DNA of 64,000 nt, from positions 33,987,639 through 34,051,638 of the forward strand of contig NC_067116.1 of NCBI RefSeq assembly GCF_021347895.1. The letters run 5' to 3'. Shown here in pieces: positions 1 through 20,896 of the stretch (position 1 is its first letter; every line of letters begins with the position of its first letter). A model generated the notes under the pieces. The model was not told where the DNA came from. It ran no database searches and saw only the letters and a program-made list of their open reading frames with translations. Source of the DNA: Acanthochromis polyacanthus (Eukaryota; Chordata; Actinopteri; Pomacentridae). Position numbers and translations under genes: made by a program.

Positions 1-258
1 TGATTAAGTGTATTTCCCAACTATAATTTCTACAAAATGTACTATTTCTTTGCTTCAGGCAAGAACAGCATCTACCTCATTCTGATTTTATTAATGCATT
101 TGTTTTGTATCAGAACAAATGAATACCGAACATGTAATCTGAGATGTGCTGAGGTAATACTTTTAATACTTCTGAGTGGCCTGATGTTTATTGTTACCGG
201 AGAGAAGTTGAACATTAAATAACATTTAACCAGTTAAGCGATGGAACAGTGAACCCAC

Positions 259-7800
<7,542 letters not shown>

Positions 7801-8870
7801 TTACTGTCGTACAACACGCTGCTGGTTCATTCAGACCCACACACACTGCAGGCACTCTACTAACATTACCAACTTTTATTCAAGTGAACTTTACAGAAAG
7901 AAACGCAAACTTTGGAGAGTTTTTTAAGAGGAGCATATATATGTATAGATGATATTTAGCTTTTCATAAGTTGTAAACTTACTCTATAAATGCAAACCAT
8001 GATAACACATGTACAGTAAGCAGGAAAGCCTGTAGTGTTGGAAGATTTTTCACAAATAATCCTCTTGTTAAATCCTCTTGTTCCCCATTGTAAAACAGCT
8101 GTTGGATATAAAAAAAATAAGGAGTAATAACGAGTGATGTTTATGGTTCTGTGCCAAGATTTTTCCTCACTTAATAAATCTTAAACCAGCTATTTGTTCT
8201 GAAAAATAATGAGTAATGTTTACTATGGTTGTGCACCATTTAATTAAATTTTTTCCCCTTCACTTTTACCGCTCTGAGATGAGATGTATAAAATTTGGTG
8301 GCAAAAACTTTAATATGCATTCAACACATTATATTCATATAAGACATTTAGCATTGTTCACACTATGTCTTTAGTCCAGGTTGTTAGTTAGAACAAATCA
8401 ATATGTGCACAAGAAGGGTGCTAAAAGGGGTGATTAAGTCTGAACACACAATAACTTTGTTTTTGCAAAAATAAATATAAAATTGTGCAACAATGTTGAA
8501 TAAAACGGGTCTTATCAGTGATATGGGAAGGCATCTTCCCCTAAAAGTCAGACTGTTGCGCTTTCACATGTTACAAATAAAGCATTTGTTATTTTTTGTT
8601 CAAACTAATGGACATCCCTCTGCAAGACTCTCATTTAAACTGTAAAAACATGGTCTGCATTCTTTCCCACTATTTTCTAATGCATAAATAACAAGAAAAG
8701 CATTCAGAGACCACAGTATTCCGCCAAGGCTTTCCAACAGATAAGTCCCGATAAGTCAGCAACATTCGATTTGTAGTAGGATCACAATCATGTGATAGTC
8801 AGCAGGCAGCTGATGTAGCGTTCACTTGTTGTCATAGTTACAGTGATGTCATGCCACTATCTTGCGATGA
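7801..8870. other. intergenic DNA upstream of prdm5
   Basis: AT-rich sequence with no exon-like open frame, no RNA gene and no repeat that I can name. Confidence 0.6.
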
Positions 8871-8874
8871 TACA

Positions 8875-9110
8875 GAAATCTTTAACAAATCCGTGGATCC
8901 AGACTATAAGCAGCATCACTGCCAAAATGTAATGAGGTGGTTTTTGTGTCTTTTCTGACCTTCCCTGAAAATTTCCTCAAATATGTTTTTTCGTTTTTGA
9001 GTGATGTTGCGCATGGACAGACAGACAGATTGACAGAATAACAGACAACATACACCGATCATCACGAAACTCCACCACATTCCACGGTGGAGTAATAACA
9101 ACAATCCAGC
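8875..9110 (+). repeat. dispersed fish repeat with CAGACAGACAGA and CACGGTGGAGTAAT end
   Basis: The order 'aaatccgtggatccagac', 'atcactgccaaaatgtaat', 'cctgaaaatttcctc', 'gacagacagacag' and a closing 'ggtggagtaat' matches a common teleost interspersed repeat, usually treated as a LINE 3' end. The 62-codon reverse frame over it is incidental. Confidence 0.55.
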
Positions 9111-12100
9111 AGTTTAATTCAGTGGTGTTGTGCAATTCTCTCGCCTGTACGTAATTTTACTCGATTCATGATATTTTAAGCACATTTTGCTGCAGCATTA
9201 ATTTAGAAACAACTCAATCATTACTTAAACATTAGTTACTGTGTTTGTGCACTTCAAGCAGTGACAAATAAACCTGAGCAGGAGTCCCTCGTAGCTTCAT
9301 CATTATCTTCTGATGAATTACCGTTGTGTCCCCTCAAGTAAACTGGGGCATCTTACATGATGCTCCACTTTAATGTGTGTACACAGTGAAAGTAAGGAGG
9401 TCAGTATGATTCACAGATATTCATGAACTTGTCAGTGATAATGATACATTAATATGGTGTTTTCCAGTGTGTTTTCTAGTAACTAATCATTGTTTACTAT
9501 ACAGTCCTATATAGTCTGTGGTATTACTGAGGAAGTGCTTGGCAGCAATTCATCGATTACCAGTTTGTCTCTCATTTACTTCTTTGTTAAATATTCATAG
9601 CTAATCCTTAGCTACACTATGCAATTTTATTGGGAGTCATTAGAAGTTATTTTTTAACTAATGGTTAACGAACACTTCATTTGTTACTTATCTGTTTTCT
9701 AACGAACTACTGAAAATGTATGTCCCTTGTTGTAAACTGTTACTAAAATAGCAGCAACTCAAATTTAAAAAAAAAACTCAACTACAAGCATAAATCATAC
9801 ATTAATGCAGCTTCATTATTTGCATTAAGTTGCGTAATGCTTTCATGTCTGTGTGAATTTTCTATATCATTTCTGATTTATTTTTCTGTTTTATTTCTGT
9901 GTTATTGTTATTTCTCTCCTGTCTTACTGTTGTTTTAAATTCCTTTGTGAAGCACTTGAACCATTGATTTGAAAAGTACTAAATAAACACGGCTTATAAT
10001 TAATATAGTTTTTTTTACATAGCATCTTTGTCTTGAACTCCAGCTTCCACATAAACGAAGAGAGAAATGCAAACATAAAATTTTAACCCCTGAAAAGACA
10101 CAGAGTAAAAGTAAAAAAACAGCAAAAACAATTAGAAAGCAATATCCAAGTATCTCAGAACTGTTCTCAAGCAGGCTATACCTGAACAAACAGTTTTACC
10201 AATGTAATGTATACACAAATGCTAACAGGGTAACAAAAAGTACAATGCAGAATGAGCTGGCTAGCCGAGACCACCAAAAGTGTCGTTGGGGCAGCTGTTT
10301 GATTAGTTTTTAGTGGTGGAAATGATGCTGTGACATTTTTATATTCTGTTTATCCATCCGGTATTCACTGTGTGACAAAGTACTTTAGAACGGGTTAACA
10401 TTATACACATGAAACCATTTTACACAAAAATGTGCCACATTTAGAGCCTCTGATAAGCTACAGCAAAATGAAGATTACGAAATAATATATGGGACAGTTA
10501 TTCCCACTGTGACACATCCACATGTTACTGTAAAATCTCCATTAGAGAAGCTCTAATGCAGTTTGCGTGTTGAGTATAGAAAATGGATGTGCCAGTGTGA
10601 TCATCACTGCAAACACTCACCCATTAATACTTGCAGGTTATTACACAGGAAATCGTTGCACTACACTAAACGCATGCATTTCACACAGCTCAGGGAAAAA
10701 AAAAACACTTGACATCAATTTCCCCATTCACCATTAACCTAAAAAAAAGCAGAATATTGTGATGTTCTGTGTGCTTTGGCTTGAATTTATCAGTTCTGTG
10801 ATTCAGAAACCACACTGTACCAGCAAACAGTAGAGCAGAGGTCTGACAGACCCTGTCAGCCTGAAACAGTCCTCTCAGCAGGCCAGAAACCACAATTTAC
10901 CAACAATTGGAGGCGGCTGGGACAGATGGTTCATCTGGCCTGAGGCCGGCTGCTCAGCAATCCTCGGGATGACACATAAATCAAGACTTAATGGCAAATA
11001 AAAACCAGGAAGTAGTGGTGTCGTTCCAGTAATGACGACTGCTACCTTGTTGATTATTTTCTTCATACTTTTGTTTAAACATTTGTTCATTACTACTATT
11101 AAAAAATACTAAACAGTGTTTTGCCTATTTAATTGAAATGTGTTCTGTTCCATGTCACGATGAGGTGATATTTTGATTGTTTTCATTAGGTTTGTTATTA
11201 TTGTGGGTTAAAGGTGGAAATTGTGATTCTGAAGAGACACTGTTGATATTTAGCGAGTTAGTATATTTAGATAGTTGGCATGTGCAAGATTAAAACAGGA
11301 CTCATGGTTCCCACATGACTCATGAAGACTTTGAAAGCAGACAGCGGATGTGCACGCAATTCTGTTCACGCTACTAAAAGGTTCGGTCTGCTGTAGTGGG
11401 TCGTAAGTCGTATTGTCTCTCATATTAAACATGAAGACACATGTGGATCCTGTGGATGTTTGTGACAGACTGTGATTTTGTACTATTTACAGGATACAGC
11501 AGCAAGTTATTGATAGGACTGTTGCACCATGTCAGTTATTATTCAGTTAATTTGGACATGGAAGTGTTGTTGTAGTCTGTTTGTTCTGTTTCTTTACTCA
11601 CAACATGCACTTTTCCCAGTAGAACCAGTACTCCTGAGCTATTCAAGCACCAGTTTAAAATGTGCATACCCACAAAAATGCTAATTTAAAGTGAACTGTA
11701 AGTTAAAAAGTACACATTTCAAAAGTAATCATCATTTCCGGAGGCTGAGACGATGGAGTTCAAACTAGATTGTTTCAAAAGAGACGCGTGACATTTCAAA
11801 TTAAAAGCGTTTAAGTAATGCCAGATGATGTTTCTTTTCTCTGCTGACAGACCATTAACTCCAAACACTCAAGGATGGATGTGGCTTCACAGAAACCGCA
11901 GCTTATGAATATGCTGGTGTGAAAAAGCTGAAACTATCAGGGAACAAACAGACTTCACTTTATCCCCATTATGCTCTTTTTTTTATCTGCCCTCACCTTC
12001 ATTTGTTGACTTTCACCCTGCAGAGAGAGATTAGCATCATGTCTAATCGCTGACTGTTTGTGTATATTCTGTTAAAGAACACCTCTTCAGCAAACGTCTC

Positions 12101-13735
12101 CCCCTTTAATCAGCCGTGTGCCAGTGTTCTGTCGGATTTGTTTACTGTGTTTATAACTCGTGTTTATGCCAACGGCTTCCTGTTGTGTTGTGGCTCCATG
12201 CCCAACTGCTCCATGATTGGTCCAAATGACGAGCACTGGTTGACAATTACAGCAAAGACTGGATCACGATGCACATGTTTACATCAGAGTCAGTGAGCTG
12301 CTGTACTCGAGTGTCTCAGCTGCTATTTTTAAAGGGTTTTTACTTCAGAATGGAGGTAAACACGTCCTTCAGGAGGGATTTTTCCTCCCAGGCTACTATT
12401 GCTTTTGAGATGCTGTCATCAATGGCCTGGAGTCATATTCCTGGTGTATTTCAGAGAGTTAAGCCACAGGAGAGGGTTACACTTGGGTGACAGGCCTGAT
12501 CACGGCACTGAGAGGGTCTTTGTGTGTGTCCGCCCCACCCATGTCCTCCTTGGTCCATTTCTGTCCCCCCTGACCTCTCTGTCAGTGCCTTGGCCTGTCG
12601 GGGCAGGACGATTAAATGTCACGACCCCTTTTTTCCTCTGTGCCCTCTGAGGACCCTCTAACCCATTAACTTTCACTCAGCTTTCACTAAGATCCCAGGG
12701 TTATCCCCACCAGCTCTGATCTCCAACACCTGCACAACAGACCCTCAGAGACACACTCAGACGTCTTCTTTTATTGCAGGGAACTCATCAAAAGACAAGA
12801 TGATAATCCAGATTTGGTCATTTTAAGATCACAGAGAGCCTGTGGCGGCCTGGACAGGTCATCCTTCAGTGTTGAGAGTGGGTCTAACAGCATGATACAA
12901 AATATTTTGCATTTGGATAGGATGAAAGTCCATCTCTGGGTGATGATTTCCTCCTAAAAACTCTTCATTTAAACTTTTAAAAGTTTTGGATTTAAATCTT
13001 TTTCATGAATATAATCCCTTTCTGCCTTAAAGTGGCTTAGATGTAATTCTACACTGTTGTTTCCTTTAGAATACGCGGAGTATGAGATTCCTGACTCTCT
13101 CTCCACTCACCCCTCACCTAATCCCTGTAGCTGAAGCACACCAGCTTATCGACAATTTTGTTTAAACACTGTAAAACTACTCAAAGCTATACTATCGCAA
13201 GTAACCAGAAACTGAACCTACCCTGCAAGTTGACAGGATTGGTTCTTTAGGTTTGTTTCATATGAAAGTCTGGAAATCATACACTCAAATTTCAAGGTGG
13301 TGTTAAATGCAGCTAACATATACATGTTAACAAGGTAAAAACATTTTTTCTCAAAAAAGTCTTCAAAACAATTTTAAGTCCATTGCCATTGCCACAGCTC
13401 TGTAAGGCTTTACCGATGCACATTGGTGCTACAAGCTAAATGCTAACATTAGCAAGCAGACAATAAAAATTCTAACTGTTGTCGTTAGTGAAATAAGGAT
13501 AAAACATTCACTTTCTTAGTCTTAGTTTAGTGTGTTGTCATGTTAATATTTGCTAATTAGAACAAATCACAAATTTAAACTGAGATTAAGGTATGTTTTA
13601 TCAGATTAGCAGGAATTTGCTCCCATTATAACTTTTTCCTTTAAAGATTTTTTTTGACGTTTTTACCTAATTCAGTGTAGAAAGACAACAAAATATATAT
13701 ACTAAAGAGTATGGGTGGAACATACAGCAAAGGTG
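9111..13735. other. intergenic, no gene recognised
   Basis: Several AT-rich kilobases without exon-like coding signal on either strand. The short open frames do not resemble any family I know and lack consistent splice or codon signals. 12.0-12.7 kb is somewhat more GC-rich and of higher complexity, but I cannot assign a role. Confidence 0.55.
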
Positions 13736-13739
13736 CAGC

Positions 13740-14040
13740 CAGTTGAAAATCCCAACCACTTGGGATTTATAGTAATGTAATCAAAGTTGCTGCAGTTCAT
13801 CCTGAGGGGGACGTGAATGTTTGAACCAAACTCCTGGCAAGCTATTATACTTTTTTCCACTTACTTCATACAGAAAACAAAATGTGAACTTCATGGTAGC
13901 ACTGGAGGGACATTGAGTGGAATCAAAGCTATTAGGATTCATCCTCTGGGCACCATCAACGTCTGTACATGATTAAATGCTATTGCATCCAGCCCAGTGA
14001 GCAATTTGAGTTGAAAAGACAGTGGTTACTGTTGAAAAGA
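13740..14040 (+). repeat. dispersed fish repeat ('ggattcatcctctggg'), copy 1
   Basis: The words 'aaagctattaggattcatcc', 'tctgggcaccat' and 'gtctgtacat' are the hallmark of a teleost repeat whose consensus continues into an aattt-catgg word. A related copy ('ctctggggaccatgaacg', then 'aaaatttcata') lies at 34.88-34.99 kb. Confidence 0.5.
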
Positions 14041-17000
14041 TATTCAGAACCGACTCTAAAATTAATGTTTTTTATTCTGTATTATTATCAAGATTCTAAT
14101 TTAGGAGTCCACATTTAGTCCACATTTCACTGTGATTTGTGAACATTTCTGTCTTCTTAAATCTTGGTAGGAATCATATTGACCTTGCTATTACTAACCC
14201 ACATTCTACGCTATTGGGCTAACCAGCTGTTGCAGAGTTAAATGCATGCCACGGTGTTGTACTGCTTATGTTGGAAGGGCAAGAGGCATGTTCTATCTTT
14301 GGAGTAGTCGAAGCTGTAACCCTTGCAGCAGTCAGAAAAATGTCTTATTTTGCATTAACATATACAAATGCTCCCATTATAATGTCCTGGAAGCTTCTTG
14401 TTGGCGACATACAGCCTTTATAGTTCCATATTTATAACATTTGTGTGAAGTGTTTTGTAATTATGTCTTTGTGTCGCACTACTAGTGCAAAATTGTGATC
14501 ATCAATTAAACAAATATGTGACTTGTTGATGCACTTAGCTGATTGAAAAGAGGGTGAAAAAAGGTCTGAGACATCTAGACTAAATATTACCCAGTTTTCA
14601 ATCCGAAATTAGTGTTGAAATCCCAGTTGGTGCTTACTTAGAATATCATAGTCTGGACAGTGGTGGACCAAACAACTAACCACTCCTGGCATATACACGG
14701 ATGAAACAAAGCAATACTTGTAGGCAGTGATGCATCAAAGACTTTAATTATTTTTTAAAAACCAAACCGAAACATTTGAATGATCAGCCCCATAAGATCA
14801 AGACTTTGAACGTGAGCGTACCAGCCCTGGAACGGAGCCACTCAGTGGCTGAGCTGCCAGTAGAGTCTCTGAGGGCCAAAAGCTACAGAAACCACATTTA
14901 GGACATGCTGAAGGAAAGGATTGCACTGAAATAAATACTTTCAGAGTTTCTTTTTTTTTAAGTAAATATTTTCACTGGGGGAAAACCTCAGTTTGGCAAA
15001 CATACAAATGGTTCCGTACAAGATTTTCCAAATGGATGTGTGCATTTTTCTGAAATCTCCCAAACCTGATACTGTAGATTGAGGGGCCAGACCACCTTTT
15101 GTTTCATGTTTCACAAACCCCCGCAGTCCTTCACCACAACTCCCTATTTCAAGGCTGTCGCTGAATAGCCAGCAAACCATTTCCTGAAGCTCCGAGGTCA
15201 CTGGATAAATGATGTTTTCATTTGACAACCCCAGGTCGCCACTGAAGGAGGGTCTTCAGAGGGAGCCTTTTGAAATTACAGTACTGATGAAGCGTGAGAA
15301 ATTACAGGCACTTAAGAGTGATTTCATGCGCACAAGAGAGCAGAGGGGACCACCCCTATGCAACTCAGGCAAGAAGGAGCGATGGCAGCGAGTGCACAAA
15401 CACACAAACACACATGAGCATGTGACTAATACATATACAAATCTACACCCGGATATATATTAGCACCACACTTCATCCTCAAATGTGTATATCTAATCTG
15501 ATTGTAATACTGACCTTACAGTGAAATATACAGCAGAATTCAATGAGAGTCATATTCAGGAGCCAGTCGCTGCATTTTTTTCACTGCTTGAGTTATCCAT
15601 TTGGAGATCGTCTGGGACGAGCAATGCCCGAGGGCCACTGGTCCCTCTCCACCCTTCCTGGGAATGGGCTCTCGGTTGGGATTGGTTTGGAGGGAAGCCT
15701 CAGATTTTTTGCCTGGCCCTCTGCTAAATCAGAGCTATGTAGAGCTGGTTTGGACCTGTGCCTCAGTAATGATGTATCCCCGGAGCCGCTGAAGTGGAAT
15801 CATTTTCATCATGGTCTTCTCCTCTTTACTTTTCTGCCGGGGCTCCCTCTCTGTGTGTGAGATTTCAAAGCTTCATGATTTCATTTCTCACTGTTTACTT
15901 TGGAGAATTCTGAGACACTGCACCAGTGTGAAGCTGAATCATTTAATTTAACCAACCCTCCAGTATAGCATTGACCCCATACATGGCAGGAGCCCTTCAT
16001 TCAGAACTTTTTACACACAAACATTGTTTTCCAGCTTTTCTCGGCCACAGAAGTCACACTCAAAGCCCTCCCAGCGTGTCCGTCTGTTTGCTGTCTGTCT
16101 CTGTTTGGATTCTGTTGGAGCCTCTGTTCTCTTTTCACAATCTCTGTCCAAAGTGTCACTCAGCTCTAAGTTGAGCAGCAAGTGCATTCACGCACACATA
16201 CAGCAAACACACTCACAAATGCCAACTCCTAAAGCCCTCATAAAGAGAGGAGAGTGCTGCTGGGACTTCTGCTACAAATTAACTGCTGCAAGTCTATGAG
16301 GCACGTCTGTGACATTACATAGTTTCTGTGACACTTCTTCATTTTTTTCCCCTCCAGTGCTCCACATCGACTTCAGTGCATTCATAATATTTCTATCATT
16401 TGGGAAACTCCCTTTCTTTTTGCTTTTCTTGTTGAGAGTTTTAACTGTAAAAACCAAAAAAGAAAAAAAAAACTCTTCACACCCTTAACCATATGTGACG
16501 ATGCCATTAGAAGTGGATTACAGTGTCTGACTAACAGAGTATGGTTCAGTCCTGATTGTGCTTCAGTATGATAATACACTGAATACAGAAATTAGACCCT
16601 CGGAGCAGAGGCAGGTGTATGTTTTTCATGAGTAATGAATTAAGTTAGCTAATATGTCAACTGTTTAGACTTTATAAAGAATTTCAAGCAGAGTGAGAGC
16701 TAATTTCAGTGATATGGAGTGACTGCTAAGCATGGGGTAATATTATAAGTATTGCTTAAAGGCGAAAAGTGAAAATTAATTAAAGACTAACTTAAAGACA
16801 TGAGACGGTGACCATAAGAACTCTAAGCAGGGATAAACAACTGAAATGTGAAACAACAAGCTTTAACAAGCAAGAACATATTCACTTTGGTGTTTTTATC
16901 CAGCTGTGGGACGTCATTGCCGTCTGGGAGAGACATTGCAAATTGCAGGAGGGAACAGAGTTTAGTTGGTGGTACGTGTTAAAGTAATATCCATTTGAAT

Positions 17001-18600
17001 GCCAGAACCAAAGATTTCTCAGCAGAACATTGAATTTTCAGTGGTTTTAATGTTGTGGCTAAGCGGTGTAGATTTTCTCATGTAATTTTCAGCAAGAAAA
17101 TGCTTGCAATACATCTAATAAGATGTCTAAGATGCTTTTGAGCTCGAACTTCTGGCTCTCTACAGTATGGGGTGTATATTTGTGTAAACTGTATAAAACA
17201 CCACTTACTGTAGATATTCTGACATATTAAGTTAGTCAGCCACAGCATTGACAGCCTTGCTTCAGTTGAAGCGTTACAAACAACTCCATTTATTTCAATC
17301 ATTCTAAATCTAAGCTGGTGGCGTATGAAAGAAACCAAACCAGGAGGCGGAATCGGTTCCTCCATGCACTGCTGTGATTATTCCACCACTTACCGAGGCC
17401 CTGCATGTCTGTCTCCACTCCCTGCCCTGCTCCATGTACACACATATACAAAACTTACACATCAAGGCCCTGCACTCCTTTCCACGCAAAGGATAAACAC
17501 AGGGAGCCCTGCAGATGGTTAGCGCTCAGATAGAGGTTTCTCTGTATGTTCATGTTTGCATGTGTGTTTATGGGGGGGGATCTCCTGAAGCATGTTGGAA
17601 AAACAGAAGTGTCTGTGCGTTTCTTTCCCTCCCACACCTTTGGAGTTGACCAGAGAGCAGGAGGGTTTTTAACGCTTCACAGGAGATATTATTCACACGT
17701 GTAGGATAAGAGTTGAGTTGGCCAGCTTTATTAGTGGCTCTTTAAAGAGGTATCCATGACTCTCTGGAAGCTTCTCCACATTATTCCAGGGCAACAGCAG
17801 GTTAATGGAAGCCAGGTGGAGCCTCCCTGCATTTCCTCCGACCAGGAGCGCTTGATTGACAGCGAGCTCTGGCAATGAATCGGAGCGCAGCTACCCAGAA
17901 TCAGGGTCGGGACGGAAACATGGCAATTCTGGAACAACAACTGCTTTTCTTGGCCACAACAGAAAGAGGCTTTCTGTTCACCTGAGACTGCTCAGTACGT
18001 GTGGACATGTGTGCTGATGTGTCTGGCTTTTCTCTTTGCTTGTTTGTGGTTAACGGTGTCTAATGGCTAAATAGTGTTGCAACTCAACCAATTCTTCCAG
18101 GTTTTGAGTGTGTTTTTTTAAGGGAACACACTTCAGAATATAAGTGGAGGTGAATAGAAAGATTGCTTCATGGATGGTGGTCTGTTTAGTTTCACCTGTT
18201 CTTTGAGACTGGTGTAATTTCAGACAATATCCTCAGAGATACTTTCCATTTTTGCTGAAAGTAGTAGTTTTTTGCTTCTCCCATCGGAGAGATTCATCAC
18301 TGTAGTCTTACTTGGTTTCTTATGACCAGCAATGTATGGTGGTTCGTTGGTGGCTAAGTTTGTATTGATATTGTTCATTTACTGACTTATCCACTATAAG
18401 ACTCTTGAGTGAACATGAAATTATTCCTAATAATATGTTTATTGCTAAACGTGACAAAATAATGTAGCAGTTACCCAAAGTCAGCAAATTGACCAAGCAA
18501 TGTCAGGAACCACAATTTCTGGGTAAACTGACATAAACAGCGATGTGTTTTATTGCTTTAAATTTCTACTTTTAATTTGTAAAAGGCAGATTATACAATT
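14041..18600. other. intergenic; candidate conserved non-coding stretches
   Basis: No exon is recognised. Three stretches are of notably higher complexity and GC content than the surroundings and lack repeat signatures: about 14.8-15.3, 15.57-15.87 and 17.74-17.95 kb. In the spacer between two developmental genes such blocks are often enhancers. This is judged by texture only, and the reading frames over them (for example 15,543-15,860) have no recognisable protein. Confidence 0.35.
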
Positions 18601-18621
18601 TTTCTCCTTAATTTCTGTATT

Positions 18622-18945
18622 CATCCATCCATCCATCATCTATACACCGCTTAATCCTCATTTGGGTAATGGGGCAGCTGGAGTCTATCCCAGCTGAGTT
18701 AGGGTGAAGGCAATGGAAATATACAATCACACTCACATTCACACCTATGGATGACTTAGAGTTACCAATTAACCTGAGCATGTTTTTGGACTGTGGGAGG
18801 AAGCCATAGTACCTGGAGAAAACAGAGGTATGCAGAGAGAGAACATGGAAACTACATGCAGAAAGATCCAAGGAAGGCCAAGACGTGAACTGGAGATCTT
18901 CAAGCTGCAAGGCGAAAGTGCAAACCACCAAGCCACTTATAACAG
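18622..18945 (+). repeat. L2-like LINE 3' fragment, copy 2
   Basis: It begins with a CATC microsatellite run (18,624-18,640). It continues through 'ctatacaccgcttaatcc', 'ctatcccagctgagtt', 'acctatggatgacttagag', 'ttggactgtgggaggaagcc' and 'atcttcaagctgcaaggcg', the order of a very common fish L2-type LINE tail. The reverse open frame of 107 codons across it is an artefact of the repeat. Confidence 0.7.
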
Positions 18946-20030
18946 CAAGTTCTGAGGGTCATATTAAATGTGCTTCAAAGCAGTGACTTGTCTAATATAA
19001 CTGCTCTCTGTGTCCAAAAGGTTCAGGGTGAGTGAAAGTAGGAGGGAGGCAAAGAGAAACATAATAGAACGAAGGCAAAACATGTTGTATTTATTGTGTT
19101 TGTCTGGTTTTTGTCAGTCTTACTAATGTACCGACTTTTATGCCCATCTGTATTATTTGTGATTGGTAAATAAGGATTCCCAACTTTACCTAACATTTAC
19201 ATACCAATAACACATTAATCACAAAAAGAACAAATACTTAATTTATGGTTGAAAGAAAGTGCCGCTCTTAATGTTCTTGCTTTAGAAAGGTGTCTCGGTA
19301 GCAGCCTCTGTACGTGATAGATGTTATAGGTTTGTGTTTGAGATGCAATTTTTGGACTAATATATTTTCTGGGATTTACATAAACTGAGCATGTACAGTG
19401 TTATTTATAGCTGAAGTTATGCAGCAGTTTTGATGCAGCAACAAATATTTTTGTCAGGGCAGATATTTGGCAACCACCATGGCACAATGTGCCTCCTTCA
19501 AAAACGGCCAAACTATTTGTAATATTTGACAAGAAATCTGGTTCTAGCAGTACTGTCAGGAACTTTTCAATCAGACGCAGCTGACTTTTATTAGACTTGT
19601 TCCTCCAGCCATTATGACACTGATATTGTATAGGTTTTATATATGAAATGCAAAATTGTCTCCACAGTATTGGAGTTCATCACTTAGGAGATCAGTAAGC
19701 ACAGCAGCAACAAAGTGCTTTTGTTTCAAAATATAGATTACAAGGGGACTATGTGAAAAAAGATGGTCTATACTCTCAGAACTAACCCAAGCATTCAACT
19801 TTTCTGCAGATTTTCTTCAGTGAGAGCAGTTCTAATTAGGCTTTTTGTAATTCAGTATTATACAGAACATGAATGGTTATCTGGCACTCAAAAGAAGTAT
19901 CTACATTCTATGTATTTATGGGAGCGCACATCAATGAAACGCTTCTTTTTCCCAGCTCAGAATTCATATTGTGTTTGTCTTCTCGAGTCACAAATCATTT
20001 CTAGGATCAGGTTATTGTTTTAGATCCCAC
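18946..20030. other. intergenic, downstream of ndnf
   Basis: AT-rich DNA with no exon recognised. An AATAAA on the minus strand (plus TTTATT at 19,587-19,592) is a possible distal polyadenylation signal for ndnf, about 1.3 kb past its stop. Confidence 0.4.
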
Positions 20031-20896
20031 AGTGTATCGAGTTCTGCTTATGCAACTCTAATTTAGGTGTCTGACTCCATAAACACAAAGCGCAGTGTGC
20101 TCTTTCATCTCAGAGTTTGTGATGTTAACTGCTTGGCAAAAGAACATGACACCCAGGGTGACACAGGGATTACTTGTTCTATATTTAGTCTTTATGTACA
20201 TGAATATTGGCAGGACAGCTCTGTACATGTGACACACGCACACACAGTGATACAGTGATAACAACACAGATCTCCAGCACAGAACACATTTACAAGATGG
20301 GCTCTAGAGCAAACACTGGCTGAGATACGTAAGGGAATGTCTGAACTACGACAACTTCCTCGTAAAACTGGAATCTTCTTGTAACAGTTATTATTGTCAT
20401 CAATAAAAACAGACGATTGAAAAAGAGAGACAAAAAGTATAAAATAATTTAAATTTCCTCCTAAAACGCTGAGTGAATATGCAGTGAGAGATCTATACAA
20501 AGCGGGCAGCTACCGCGTCCTCTCCAGTCAACGTGATTTGTAACTGTAGGACGAGACAAATATGACAGACAAAAGCAAGTGTCATGCAGCAACAAAGAAA
20601 CCTACGAGATGAAAGACGATCTTCTTTGAAGTTCTGGCTCCCCAGTGGCAACATGATGTCAAGACGACAAGCCTGGTAAAGCACCGCACGCTATGGGCCA
20701 CCCAGACGTGCCACAATGAAATGTAAACATAAATATACAGGTTGATATCTCTCTCTACAAACAGTTCAGTCACTGCCACAGGCGCATCAGCTGTGTGAGT
20801 AGTCAGTCTGTATACACTCCTTAGTAGAATATCACTTAGAGTTAAATAAACTTATTTAATATATATTTATAATAGATTTATTCTTTGCAGAGTCAT
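20031..20896 (-). other. ndnf: probable ndnf 3' untranslated region
   Basis: This is the sequence directly downstream (on the minus strand) of the ndnf stop at 20,897. It is AT-rich and non-coding. A minus AATAAA (plus TTTATT at 20,877-20,882) lies too close to the stop to be the likely cleavage signal, so the 3' end is not defined. Confidence 0.4.

Noticed and set aside
15543..15860. 105-codon plus frame
   Set aside because: No recognisable protein, no splice or start context; more likely a conserved non-coding stretch.
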